64,000 nucleotides of DNA from Novispirillum itersonii subsp. itersonii ATCC 12639. GTDB taxonomy: Bacteria > Pseudomonadota > Alphaproteobacteria > Rhodospirillales > Rhodospirillaceae. The first letter of the stretch is position 1. Each line of letters begins with the position of its first letter. The notes beneath the pieces are model-generated. The model worked only from the letters and a program-made list of their open reading frames with translations, was not told where the DNA came from and ran no database searches. Of the stretch, positions 34,951 through 44,160 are shown one piece after another. The position numbers and the translations under genes are program-made. The stretch lies in the NCBI RefSeq assembly GCF_000381985.1, contig NZ_KB907344.1:150622-214621 (forward strand). The letters are read 5' to 3'.

Positions 34951-37900
34951 ATGCAGCGGCTTATTCTGGCAGTGGCCACGGCAATCACCATCGGGGCCGG
35001 GGTGGCCGGATATTACGGGGCACCACAGCCAAAGCCTGTCTTGCCGCCCGCAGTCTCTGCCCCGGCAACGGCCACGACGCAGACAGCCAGACCGCAGACA
35101 GCCCCTGCCGCCCCGGCAGGAAAAGAGGTCAGCCCGACCGGCACCGCCGTCGCGGTCGAGGCAGAGGCAATCCCCCCCGGCGAACTGCGCTATCGCCGCA
35201 CCCTGGTGGAAACCGGTGCCGACAGCGCCGAAGCCTGCCTGATCTTTTCCGCCCCGCTCGATGCCAGCGGGGTCACCCGCTATACCGATTACATCAGCCT
35301 GCCGCAGGGCGTCCGCCCGGTGATCCGGGTTGACGGCAGCCGCCTGTGCCTGTCCGGGCTACGGTTCGGCACAGAATACACGCTGGATCTGAAAGCAGGC
35401 CTGCCCGGTGCGAAGGGCGAGAAACTGGCCGAAGGCGCCGCCATCCCTGTCAGCTTCGGGGACCGCCCCGCCTCCGTCGCGCTGGGGTCCGGCTTCATTC
35501 TGCCGCGGGAAACCGCCGATGGCCTGCCGGTCACCACGGTGAATGTTGATACCCTTGCCATCAAGGTGATCCGCATCGGCGACCGCCTGCTGTCACAGAT
35601 GCGCAGCGAGCTGATCGATGAGCGGACCGCGTGGTCGTATGCCATCAGCGAATTTGAAAATGATACCGGGCGTCTGGTCTGGAAAGGCACGATGCCGGTC
35701 AAGGGGCCGCGCAACACCGCCGTCACCAGCCTGTTTCCGCTGTCTGAGGTGATCGGGAAGGCGGAGCCGGGGGCCTACATCGTTCTTGCCGCCAACGCGG
35801 CGCAGGACAAGGGTGATGATGATGAAGACTATTATGGCTCCCGCAAGGTGATGCAATGGGTGGTGCAGTCTGACCTTGGCATCACCACCTTTGCCGGGGC
35901 CGATGGCCTGACCCTGACCGTCCGCTCCCTTGGTTCGGCCAAACCCGCCGCAGGTGTGCGCCTGACCCTGATCGCCCGCAACAATGACGAACTGGGCACC
36001 GTCACCACCGATACCGACGGCAAGGCCCAGTTCTCCGCCGGGCTGATGCGCGGCGAAGGCGGTATTCATCCGGTGATGGTCATGGCCTATGGTCCGGATG
36101 GGGATTTCACCTTCCTTGACCTGCGCCGCCCGGCCTTTGACCTGTCTGACCGTGGGGTTGACGGGCGTGACCCGTCCGGGCCGGTTGATGCCTTCCTCTA
36201 TACCGACCGTGGCATTTACCGACCGGGGGAAACCGTACAGCTGGTGACCCTGCTGCGTGACCCCGACGTACAGGCGCTGGAAGGCCGCAGCGCGGTCATC
36301 AAGGTGATGCGCCCTGACGGTAAGGAATACCGCCGCTATACCATCAGCGATCAAGGCCGGGGGGGATCGCATCTGTCCGTGCCGCTGCCCGCCAGCGCCA
36401 GCCGGGGCCTGTGGGAGGCGGTGGCAACCGTTGATCCCGATGGCCCGGCCGTCGGACGGGTCAGCTTTGACGTGCAGGACTTTGTGCCGCAGCGTCTGGG
36501 ACTGACCATCGGCGACCGGCCTGCCGTCCTGCGCCCCGGGGATACCCTGTCGATCCCGGTTGAGGCCCGGTTCCTGTACGGGGCCGTTGCCTCGGCCCTT
36601 GGCGGCGAAGGCGACCTGACGCTGGAGCCCGACCCGAACCCATACCCCCGCCACAAAGGTTTCCGCTGGGGCCTGCCAGACGAACCGTTTGAGGGGGGCA
36701 CCACCGACCTGAGCGTCGCCGAAACCGACGAGGCGGGCCGGACCGCCATCACCGGGACGGTGCCGCAGGCCATCACCTCCACCCGTCCCCTGCGGGCGGA
36801 TATCCGCGTTGCCATCCGCGAACCCGGTGGCCGCCCGACCGCCGATCACATCTTCCTGCCTGTCGCCCTGCGCCCGTTCAGCATCGGCATCCGCCCGCAC
36901 TTTGACGGCAGCGTCGGCGAGGGGCAGGATGCCGCCTTTGACGTCATTACCGTCAATGAAACCGGGGATCCGGTGGCGGTCCCCTCGCTGAAATACAAAG
37001 TGCTGCGCGACCGCTCCACCTGGCAGTGGTTCCGGCGGGATAACCGCTGGATGTATGAGCGGATCGAGCGGGAGCAGGAAATCGCCTCCGGCACTCTCAG
37101 CGTCGGCACCGATGCCCCGGCAATCCTGAAACAGGCCGTGCAGTGGGGTGGCTATCGCCTACTGATCAGTGACGAGGCCAGCGGGGCTGTCACCTCCGTC
37201 CGCTTTACCGGCGGTTGGTACGGCATCTCGGAGGCCGATCGCCCCGACCGGCTGAAAGTGGCAATCAGCAGTCCCGCTCATGCGGTGGGCGAGACTGTGC
37301 GCCTGCGCATCGACTCCGACTTTTCCGGGGAAGCGCAGGTGGTGATCGCCAACGAGAAGGTACAGGAAACCCGGACTGTCTCGGTCCCTGCTGGCGGAGC
37401 CGAAATTCCCGTGGTCCTGAAGAAGGAATGGGGGGCCGGGGCCTATGCGCTGGTCACCCTGTACCGTCCGCTGACCACCAAAAATGATCACGCCCCGGTG
37501 CGGGCCGTCGGCGTGGCGTGGCTGGGTCTTGACCCGGCGCAACGCACCCTGACCGTCAGCATCACCGCCCCGGACCGGATCACCCCGCGTCAGACCCTGA
37601 CGGTTCCGGTCAAGATCACCGGCGGCGACAAAGCCTTCGTCACTCTGGCAGCCGTTGATCAGGGAATTCTGCAGCTGACCCACTTCAAATCCCCCTCCCC
37701 GGCCGACCACTACCTGTCAAAGCGGCGGCTTGGGGTTGATATGCGCGACGACTATGGCCGCCTGATCCGGAACGAAGCGGCCCAGTCGCAGGATCAGGGG
37801 GGGGACGGTTTCGGCGGAAAGGGACTGGATGTAGTCCCCACCCGCACCGTCGCCCTGTTCTCCGGCGTTGTTGCCGCCGGGCCGGACGGCATTGCCGCCA

Positions 37901-39906
37901 TTCCGCTGGACGTCCCCGATTTTCAGGGGGAACTGCGGCTGATGGCAGTGGCGTTTGATGCCGACAAAGTGGGGTCTGCCGATACCCGCCTGACCGTCCG
38001 CGATCCGGTGGTGGCTGAAGTGATCCTGCCGCGCTTTCTGGCACCGGGGGATAAAGGCCGGGCTACGGTCCTGCTGCATAACGTGGACGGAACCGGCGGC
38101 GACTACCGTGCCATCCTGAAAGGCAGCGGCGCGGTGATCGGCCTGTCCGAAGACCGTACCCTGCCCCTGCCGACCGGAAAGCGGGAGGTCTTCACCATTC
38201 CCCTGACCGGCGGTGACAGTGGCATCGGCGGCGTTTCGCTCGCGGTCTCCGGCCCCGGCGGATTTGCCGTCGAGCGGTCATGGCCGATCCAGACCCGACC
38301 CGCTCAGCTGCCGGAAACGATCCAGACCACGGTTGCCCTGTCCCCCGGACAGACGGAAACTCTGACCGCCGCACTGTTGAAAGATATGGTGCCGGGAACC
38401 GCCTCGGCCGCCGTCAGTCTGTCACGCTGGCAGGGGCTGGATGTGCCGGGCCTGCTGCGCTGGCTGGACCGCTACCCCTTCGGCTGTCTTGAACAGACCA
38501 CCAGCCGGGCCCTGCCGCTGCTGTACTTCAACGATATTGCCCTGCTGACCGGCACCCGTCAGGACCAGAGCATCGATAACCGGATCCAGACCGCGATCGA
38601 CCGGCTGGTCTCGATGCAGCAGCCTGATGGTGCCTTTTCGATGTGGGGTGGCTGGGCCTCTGACGCCGACGAGTGGGTGTCCGTCTTTGCCCTCGACTTC
38701 CTGAACCGTGCGGCGGAGAAGGGGTTTGACGTCCCCCCGGCAACCCTGTCGTCGGGGCGGCGGTGGATGCAGACCGGTATCCGGTCTGACCGGCCCGATG
38801 CGCAGTTTTATGCCGCAACCGTGCTGGCCCGTGGCGGCCAGACCGATATCAGTGCCCTGCGGTACCGTCACGACTCCGCCCCCCCGAAAAGCCCGGTCGC
38901 ACTGGCCGATCTGGGGCTGGCGCTGGAAGCCGCCGGGGACCGGGCCCGCGCCACATCCGCCTTCGATCAGGCCCGCCGGGCACTGGCAGAACGGACCAGA
39001 ATTGAGACCCTGCTGAAAACCGGAAAACGGCTGGACAGTCTGTCGGCTGACCAGCGCGCCATGCTGACGCCGTACGGCAGTCCGCTGCGGGATACCTACG
39101 CCGTCGCGGCAAAACTGGCGGCGGCAGGCCGGGGGACTCAGGTGCCCGCTGTTCTGGCCGCGGCCACCGCCTTTGACAGCCGCCCGGATCATACGACCAC
39201 TCAGGAAAAAGCATGGATGCTGCTGACCGCAGCGGAAATCGCAAAAAACAGCGGCAAGGTGTCCGTGTCCCTGAACGGTACGCCGGTGAGCGGAGGGGAT
39301 CCGGTCTCCGTGCCGGTGCAGCCCGGGCAGCTGACCGCAGGCCTGAGCATCACCAATACCGGGGAGAACGTGGTCTATCAGGTGGTCTCGGTGGAAGGGG
39401 TGCCCGCCACCCCGCTGCCGGCGCTGGAACAGGGGCTGACCCTGAGCAAGGCGTTCTATACCCTGTCCGGGGAGCCGGTGGATCCGGCCACCCTGCGCGG
39501 CAACGACCGGGTGGTGGTGGTTCTGTCCGGGGAATCACCGGGCAAGGTGGACGGCGATTATGCCATTCTCGACCTGCTGCCCGCCGGGTGGGAAATCGAG
39601 GGGGCGCTGCGCCCGGGCCAGACCAGCTACCCATGGCTGCCGGAGGTGACCGAAGCCGCCATCCGTGAGGCCCGCGATGACCGCTTTGTCACCGCGCTCA
39701 GCCTGCCGGCCTACAGCACCGTCACCGATGAAGACGGCTACACCTCGGTCGATGAGGACAGCGCAACCTATGCCTTCACCGCGGCCTATGTGGTCCGTGC
39801 CGTGACACCGGGCACATTCACCCTGCCCGCCGCAACGGTGGAACACATGTATAAGCCGACCCTGAAAGCCCGGACCGCTCCGTCAACGGTGGTGATCGCC
39901 GAGTGA
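34951..39906 (+). CDS. Bacterial alpha-2-macroglobulin (protease trap)
   Basis: Very large periplasmic protein (about 1651 aa) that traps attacking proteases. An N-terminal hydrophobic segment (MQRLILAVATAITIGAGVAG) serves as signal or anchor; there is no lipobox cysteine. Then come a Pro/Ala/Thr-rich linker, MG-type domains (YTDRGIYRPGETVQL and FVPQRLGLTIGDRPA are hallmarks), the A2M domain, and the thioester motif C1179-L-E-Q in YPFGCLEQTTSRALPL, so covalent capture is expected. ATG 34951 follows GAGGGG. Its last codons overlap pbpC by 4 nt (GTGA), the usual pairing: the trap guards the periplasm while PbpC repairs peptidoglycan. Confidence 0.93.
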   Translation: MQRLILAVATAITIGAGVAGYYGAPQPKPVLPPAVSAPATATTQTARPQTAPAAPAGKEVSPTGTAVAVEAEAIPPGELRYRRTLVETGADSAEACLIFSAPLDASGVTRYTDYISLPQGVRPVIRVDGSRLCLSGLRFGTEYTLDLKAGLPGAKGEKLAEGAAIPVSFGDRPASVALGSGFILPRETADGLPVTTVNVDTLAIKVIRIGDRLLSQMRSELIDERTAWSYAISEFENDTGRLVWKGTMPVKGPRNTAVTSLFPLSEVIGKAEPGAYIVLAANAAQDKGDDDEDYYGSRKVMQWVVQSDLGITTFAGADGLTLTVRSLGSAKPAAGVRLTLIARNNDELGTVTTDTDGKAQFSAGLMRGEGGIHPVMVMAYGPDGDFTFLDLRRPAFDLSDRGVDGRDPSGPVDAFLYTDRGIYRPGETVQLVTLLRDPDVQALEGRSAVIKVMRPDGKEYRRYTISDQGRGGSHLSVPLPASASRGLWEAVATVDPDGPAVGRVSFDVQDFVPQRLGLTIGDRPAVLRPGDTLSIPVEARFLYGAVASALGGEGDLTLEPDPNPYPRHKGFRWGLPDEPFEGGTTDLSVAETDEAGRTAITGTVPQAITSTRPLRADIRVAIREPGGRPTADHIFLPVALRPFSIGIRPHFDGSVGEGQDAAFDVITVNETGDPVAVPSLKYKVLRDRSTWQWFRRDNRWMYERIEREQEIASGTLSVGTDAPAILKQAVQWGGYRLLISDEASGAVTSVRFTGGWYGISEADRPDRLKVAISSPAHAVGETVRLRIDSDFSGEAQVVIANEKVQETRTVSVPAGGAEIPVVLKKEWGAGAYALVTLYRPLTTKNDHAPVRAVGVAWLGLDPAQRTLTVSITAPDRITPRQTLTVPVKITGGDKAFVTLAAVDQGILQLTHFKSPSPADHYLSKRRLGVDMRDDYGRLIRNEAAQSQDQGGDGFGGKGLDVVPTRTVALFSGVVAAGPDGIAAIPLDVPDFQGELRLMAVAFDADKVGSADTRLTVRDPVVAEVILPRFLAPGDKGRATVLLHNVDGTGGDYRAILKGSGAVIGLSEDRTLPLPTGKREVFTIPLTGGDSGIGGVSLAVSGPGGFAVERSWPIQTRPAQLPETIQTTVALSPGQTETLTAALLKDMVPGTASAAVSLSRWQGLDVPGLLRWLDRYPFGCLEQTTSRALPLLYFNDIALLTGTRQDQSIDNRIQTAIDRLVSMQQPDGAFSMWGGWASDADEWVSVFALDFLNRAAEKGFDVPPATLSSGRRWMQTGIRSDRPDAQFYAATVLARGGQTDISALRYRHDSAPPKSPVALADLGLALEAAGDRARATSAFDQARRALAERTRIETLLKTGKRLDSLSADQRAMLTPYGSPLRDTYAVAAKLAAAGRGTQVPAVLAAATAFDSRPDHTTTQEKAWMLLTAAEIAKNSGKVSVSLNGTPVSGGDPVSVPVQPGQLTAGLSITNTGENVVYQVVSVEGVPATPLPALEQGLTLSKAFYTLSGEPVDPATLRGNDRVVVVLSGESPGKVDGDYAILDLLPAGWEIEGALRPGQTSYPWLPEVTEAAIREARDDRFVTALSLPAYSTVTDEDGYTSVDEDSATYAFTAAYVVRAVTPGTFTLPAATVEHMYKPTLKARTAPSTVVIAE

Positions 39907-41963
39907 TCCGCCTGAGGCTGCGGACCGGGCTCTCCCTCAGCCTCGCCGTCGCCCTGTGCCTTGGGGCGGCGGCGGGGCTGGACCGCCTGATGCCCCCGGA
40001 TCTGACCCGCTGGACCCAGCGGTCAGTGCAGATCACGGACAGTGACGGGCGGTTGCTGCGGCCCTTTGCAACAACGGAAGGCCTGTGGCGGCTGGAAACC
40101 GGGCCAGAGGATGTAGACCCGCTTTATCTGGCCCTGCTGCGGATGACCGAAGACCGGCGCTTCGGCTGGCACCCCGGTGTCGACCCGGTGGCGGCCCTGC
40201 GGGCCACCGGCCAGCTGATACGGCAGGGGCGGGTGATTTCCGGCGCCTCAACCCTGACCATGCAGACTGCCCGCCTGCTGGCCCCCAAGGCCCGGACCCT
40301 GTCTGCCAAACTGACCGAGGCGGCACGGGCCCTGCAACTTCAGGCCCGGTTCGGCAGCGACGGGGTCCTGCGGATGTACCTGACGCTGGCCCCGTTCGGG
40401 GGGCCGCTGGAAGGAGTCACCTCCGCCGCGCAGGCGTGGTTCGGCAAGGCTCCCCGCCATCTGACCCCGGCGGAAGCAGCCCTGCTGGTCGCCCTGCCGC
40501 AATCCCCGGAACGGCTGCGCCCGGACCGGAACCCCGAAGGGGCCCGCAACGCCCGCAACCGCATCCTGCAACGGGCTGCCGATCAGGGTCTGCTCGACAT
40601 GGCTACCGCTGAAGCCGCAATGGCTGAACCGGTGCCGGTGGTGCAGCGCCCGATGCCGATGCTGGCCCCCCACCTGACCGAGCGGCTGGCCGCCGGGGCC
40701 GAACCGGGCGCCATCATCCGTTCCACCCTGAACGGCCCGTTACAGAAGCGGCTGGAAGAGCTTGGCCGTAGCACGCTGGCCCGCCTGAACGGCGACGGCG
40801 ATCTGGCCGTCGTGGTGATTGAAACGCAAAGCCGCCGGGTGCTTGCCCACCTTGGCAGCGGCGACTGGCGGCAGCGCAAGCTTGATCTGTCGATGGCGGT
40901 GCGCTCCCCCGGGTCCGCCCTGAAGCCGTTCATCTATGCTCTGGCCTTTGATGATCTGTCCCTGCACCCCGGGACCATCATCCCCGACATGCCGGAACGG
41001 TTCGGAAGCTGGCTGCCGAAAAACTTCGATCAGGATTTTCACGGTCAGATCACCGCACGGGAAGCCCTGCAACGGTCCCTGAATATTCCTGCGGTTCTGG
41101 CACTGGAACAGGTCGGGCCGGTCCGCTTTGCCGCCCTGATGGGAATGGCCGGGGCCAATCTGGTTTTTCCCGGTACCGAAGAACCCGGCCTGCCGGTCGC
41201 CCTTGGCGGAGTCGGCATCCGGCTGATGGACCTCGGTAAGCTCTATGCCGGTCTGGCTGACGGCGGACAGATCAGCCCCCTGCGGCTGAGACAGGATGCC
41301 CCACCGGGCCAGCCTTACCGGCTGATCGGGGATGCGGCAGCCCATGCCGTGATGACAGTTCTGGAAGGCAGCCCCCTGCCGGACGGTCTGGCCAGCGGGC
41401 GGGGTATCGCCCGTGACCGCCGCATCGGCTTTAAAACCGGCACGTCTTTCGGGTTCCGCGATGCGTGGACCGCCGGGGCCTCAGCAGATTACACCGTGGC
41501 GGTCTGGGTCGGTCGCCCCGATGGCAGCAGCCGCCCCGGCCAGATGGGCCGCACCGCCGCCGCACCGCTGCTGTTCCGGGTGTTTGACCTGCTGCCGCCC
41601 GACCGGGGGCCCCGACGCCCGCCCCGGGACCCTGATCACGCCCTGTTCCGCAGTCAGCCGCCGGTGGCACTGCGGGTTCTGGTCACAGACCCGGCAGACC
41701 CCACCCCCCTGCATCCGAAAGACCGGCTGCGGATCCTGTTCCCCCCCGATGGCAGCACCGTTGAGGCGCTGGACGACGGCATTGCCCTGAAGGCCGCCGG
41801 AGGGCGCCCCCCCCTGCGCTGGGTCGCCAATGGCCTTCCCCTGCCTGCCGGGGTAGCCTTCTGGAAACCGGACAGCAGCGGATTTTCCCGCCTCAGTGTC
41901 GTCGATGCCGACGGGCGGCGAAGCGCCATCAGCGTACAGGTGATGCGCCCCGGCGAAAAATAA
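39903..41963 (+). CDS. pbpC: Penicillin-binding protein 1C
   Basis: Bifunctional peptidoglycan synthase (686 aa), inner-membrane anchored with its active parts in the periplasm. N-terminal helix (about 7-27); glycosyltransferase domain with catalytic E83 in MTEDRRFGWHPG and the GASTLTMQTARLL motif; transpeptidase domain with S338-A-L-K, SLN in QRSLNIPA and K511-T-G-T; then the PbpC-specific C-terminal domain (about 600-686). The start is GTG 39903, which overlaps the end of the macroglobulin gene. E. coli has the same yfhM-pbpC arrangement. Confidence 0.94.
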   Translation: MIRLRLRTGLSLSLAVALCLGAAAGLDRLMPPDLTRWTQRSVQITDSDGRLLRPFATTEGLWRLETGPEDVDPLYLALLRMTEDRRFGWHPGVDPVAALRATGQLIRQGRVISGASTLTMQTARLLAPKARTLSAKLTEAARALQLQARFGSDGVLRMYLTLAPFGGPLEGVTSAAQAWFGKAPRHLTPAEAALLVALPQSPERLRPDRNPEGARNARNRILQRAADQGLLDMATAEAAMAEPVPVVQRPMPMLAPHLTERLAAGAEPGAIIRSTLNGPLQKRLEELGRSTLARLNGDGDLAVVVIETQSRRVLAHLGSGDWRQRKLDLSMAVRSPGSALKPFIYALAFDDLSLHPGTIIPDMPERFGSWLPKNFDQDFHGQITAREALQRSLNIPAVLALEQVGPVRFAALMGMAGANLVFPGTEEPGLPVALGGVGIRLMDLGKLYAGLADGGQISPLRLRQDAPPGQPYRLIGDAAAHAVMTVLEGSPLPDGLASGRGIARDRRIGFKTGTSFGFRDAWTAGASADYTVAVWVGRPDGSSRPGQMGRTAAAPLLFRVFDLLPPDRGPRRPPRDPDHALFRSQPPVALRVLVTDPADPTPLHPKDRLRILFPPDGSTVEALDDGIALKAAGGRPPLRWVANGLPLPAGVAFWKPDSSGFSRLSVVDADGRRSAISVQVMRPGEK

Positions 41964-42000
41964 ACCACCGCGCCGGATCCTGCATGTCCGGCGCGGTGGT
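41964..42000 (+). terminator. Intrinsic terminator after pbpC
   Basis: A 14-bp perfect stem ACCACCGCGCCGGA/TCCGGCGCGGTGGT around a 9-nt loop, starting right after the stop codon and followed by TTTT. It may also serve the convergent HAD gene. Confidence 0.88.
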
Positions 42001-42025
42001 TTTAGGTCTGTGCGGCAAAAAGACG

Positions 42026-42697
42026 TTACGCGGTCAGCCGGTCAACGATTTGCAACAGCGGGTCAAAACTGTCGATGACATGATGGGCCCCGGCCTGTTG
42101 CAGCAGGGCCGGATCATGATTACCCCAGGACACCCCGATCGCACTCATCCCGGCAGCGCGGGCCATCTGAATGTCAAAGGTGGTATCCCCGATCATCACC
42201 GCATTGGCGGCGTCTACCCCGGTTTCGCGCAGGGCATCCAGACACATGCGCGGATGCGGCTTCCCCGGACCTTCATCCGCCGAATGAATGGTGATGAAAC
42301 GACCATCAAAACCGTGGTGGGCGATAAAGCGGTCAGCCCCCCGGCGGGCCTTGCCGGTGGCAATGCCCAGCAGATAGCCTGCCGCGTCCAGATCCTCAAG
42401 GGCCTGCCGGGCCCCGGGGAACAGATCCTCGCGGAAGTCGGGACGGGCATGCAGCACCAGATAAGCCTCTTTATAGGCCTCAGCCATCCGCACATGGGTC
42501 TCCGGCGACAGATCCGGCAAAGAATGCGCCACCGACTCCACCAGTGACAGCCCGACACCGGAGCGGATGGTGGCCGCATCCGGCGGCGTCAGGGACAGGG
42601 ACTGACAGGCCATGGTGAAGGCTTCCACGATAATATGCTGGGTATCGACCAGCGTACCGTCCACATCCCACAACACCAGCCGCAGCGGCTCACTCAT
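42026..42697 (-). CDS. HAD-superfamily phosphatase (phosphoglycolate phosphatase-like)
   Basis: Cytoplasmic hydrolase of 223 aa. HAD motif I is LVLWDVDGTLVDT with two aspartates, motif II lies in GYLLGIATGKAR, the lysine of motif III in GKPHPRM, and motif IV in VMIGDTTFDIQMARAAG; the cap is helical (subclass IA, Gph/PpaX-like). The physiological substrate is uncertain. It is the last gene of the degP-rarA-crcB-rluC run, 36 nt downstream of rluC. Confidence 0.9.
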   Translation of the reverse strand: MSEPLRLVLWDVDGTLVDTQHIIVEAFTMACQSLSLTPPDAATIRSGVGLSLVESVAHSLPDLSPETHVRMAEAYKEAYLVLHARPDFREDLFPGARQALEDLDAAGYLLGIATGKARRGADRFIAHHGFDGRFITIHSADEGPGKPHPRMCLDALRETGVDAANAVMIGDTTFDIQMARAAGMSAIGVSWGNHDPALLQQAGAHHVIDSFDPLLQIVDRLTA

Positions 42698-42733
42698 CGG
42701 TCTTCTCCGTTCCGTTACCCGGCCTCCTGCCGC

Positions 42734-43729
42734 TTAACCGGCAGGACGGGCGAAGGGATCACGCTCTTCCGACTCGTCGAAGTCAAAGAACTCAAAGCTG
42801 CGGGCCATATGCTCCGGCAGCGGGGCAATGATACGCAGGGTCCCCCCGGCCGGGTGCGGCAGGATAATCGCCCGCGCGTGCAGGTGCAATTTCCGCGAGA
42901 TCCCTTCGCCGTGCAGGTGAGCTTCCGCGCCGCCGTACTTCCCATCCCCGACAATCGGGGTGCCCAGATAGGCCGCATGCACGCGCAGCTGATGGGTCCG
43001 GCCGGTGCGGGGCTCAAAGTGCACCCACGCCACCCGGCGCCCGGCATTGTCAACGGTCCGGAAGTCGGTGATGGCGCTCTGCCCTTCCTCGACGTTGACT
43101 TCCATTTTCTCTGACCCGGCGTATTCCATCTTGGCGATCGGGGCCTTGATGGTGCCCGCACGCGGGTCGGGGACCCCCATCACCAGCGCCCAGTACACCT
43201 TACGGGCTTCGCGTGACTTAAACGCCTTGGCCAGCGCCGCCGCCGCATTGGCGGTACGCCCCAGCAGCAGTACCCCGGAGGTATCCTTATCCAGCCGGTG
43301 CACCAGACGCGGCCGCTCTTCCGAGTCAAACTTAAGGGCATCCAGCAGGGCATCGACATGCAGGAAGGTATTGGTGCCACCCTGCGTCGCCAGCCCCGGC
43401 GGCTTGTTGAGGACGATCACATCCTTATCCCGGTGAATGACGCAGTCGCGGATCATGGCCTCATCTTCCGGGGTGAAGCGCGGCGCACGCTTCTTTTCCG
43501 GGCGCGGACGGCTTTCTTCCGAAGTATCGCCCAGTGGCGGCACCCGCACCACCTGACCGGGCTCCAGACGGTCACCCGCCTTCATCCGCTTGCCGTCCAC
43601 CCGCACCTGACCGGTGCGCAGCAGCTTTTCCAGCTTGCCATGCCCCAGACCGGGGTAACGCCGCTTGAACCAGCGGTCAAGCCGCAGGTCTGCGTCGTCA
43701 ACGGCGACGGTAATCAGTTCAACAGCCAT
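42734..43729 (-). CDS. rluC: Ribosomal large-subunit pseudouridine synthase, RluC-like
   Basis: RluA-family enzyme of 331 aa. An N-terminal S4 RNA-binding domain (DLRLDRWFKRRYPGLGHGKL, residues 12-75) is joined to the catalytic domain with the HRLDKDTSG motif; D147 is the nucleophile. GRTHQLRVHAAYLGTPIVGD is the second family signature. RluC modifies 23S rRNA positions 955, 2504 and 2580 in E. coli; which sites are used here is unknown. It lies 44 nt after crcB in the same direction. Confidence 0.92.
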   Translation of the reverse strand: MAVELITVAVDDADLRLDRWFKRRYPGLGHGKLEKLLRTGQVRVDGKRMKAGDRLEPGQVVRVPPLGDTSEESRPRPEKKRAPRFTPEDEAMIRDCVIHRDKDVIVLNKPPGLATQGGTNTFLHVDALLDALKFDSEERPRLVHRLDKDTSGVLLLGRTANAAAALAKAFKSREARKVYWALVMGVPDPRAGTIKAPIAKMEYAGSEKMEVNVEEGQSAITDFRTVDNAGRRVAWVHFEPRTGRTHQLRVHAAYLGTPIVGDGKYGGAEAHLHGEGISRKLHLHARAIILPHPAGGTLRIIAPLPEHMARSFEFFDFDESEERDPFARPAG

Positions 43730-43773
43730 AATCTCACCATTCCTTCACGCCCCGGCACCCTGCCGGGAAAAAC

Positions 43774-44160
43774 TCAGACCTTCAGGCCCCAGCGCACCAG
43801 CGCCAGCCCCAGAAATAACGCCCCGATCCCCAGCAGCAGGGTGCCGGCCACATAGACAAAGGCCAGCCCCAGATTGCGGTTCATCAGCGTCACCACATCC
43901 AGGGAAAACGAGGAAAAGGTGGTAAAACCACCCAGAATCCCGACAAACAGAAACACCCGCCACGGCTCCGGGAAGGACAGGCGCTGTGCCGCCAGCTCGG
44001 CCAACACCCCCATCACCAGCGAGCCGATCAGGTTGACCGCCAGTGTTCCCCACGGAAACCCGCTGCCGAACCACCGACCGAACAACGCCACAGTCAGATA
44101 CCGGGCAACCGACCCCAGCGCCCCGCCTGCCGCCACTGCGGCAATCAGCATTGGGTTCAT
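43774..44160 (-). CDS. crcB: Fluoride exporter CrcB (Fluc channel)
   Basis: Inner-membrane fluoride channel (128 aa) with four helices. Motifs: GGALGSVARYL at the N-terminus, FPWGTLAVNLIGSLVMG with the conserved Asn in helix 2, and GGFTTFSSFSLD with the phenylalanine box in helix 3. ATG 44160 overlaps the rarA stop by 4 nt (ATGA) and has GAGAGG upstream. No fluoride riboswitch is expected or seen, since it is embedded in an operon. Confidence 0.95.
   Translation of the reverse strand: MNPMLIAAVAAGGALGSVARYLTVALFGRWFGSGFPWGTLAVNLIGSLVMGVLAELAAQRLSFPEPWRVFLFVGILGGFTTFSSFSLDVVTLMNRNLGLAFVYVAGTLLLGIGALFLGLALVRWGLKV

Noticed and set aside
38849..39244. Many long antisense frames, e.g. within the macroglobulin gene
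   Set aside because: They are a by-product of high GC content, lack domains and lie opposite well-supported genes.
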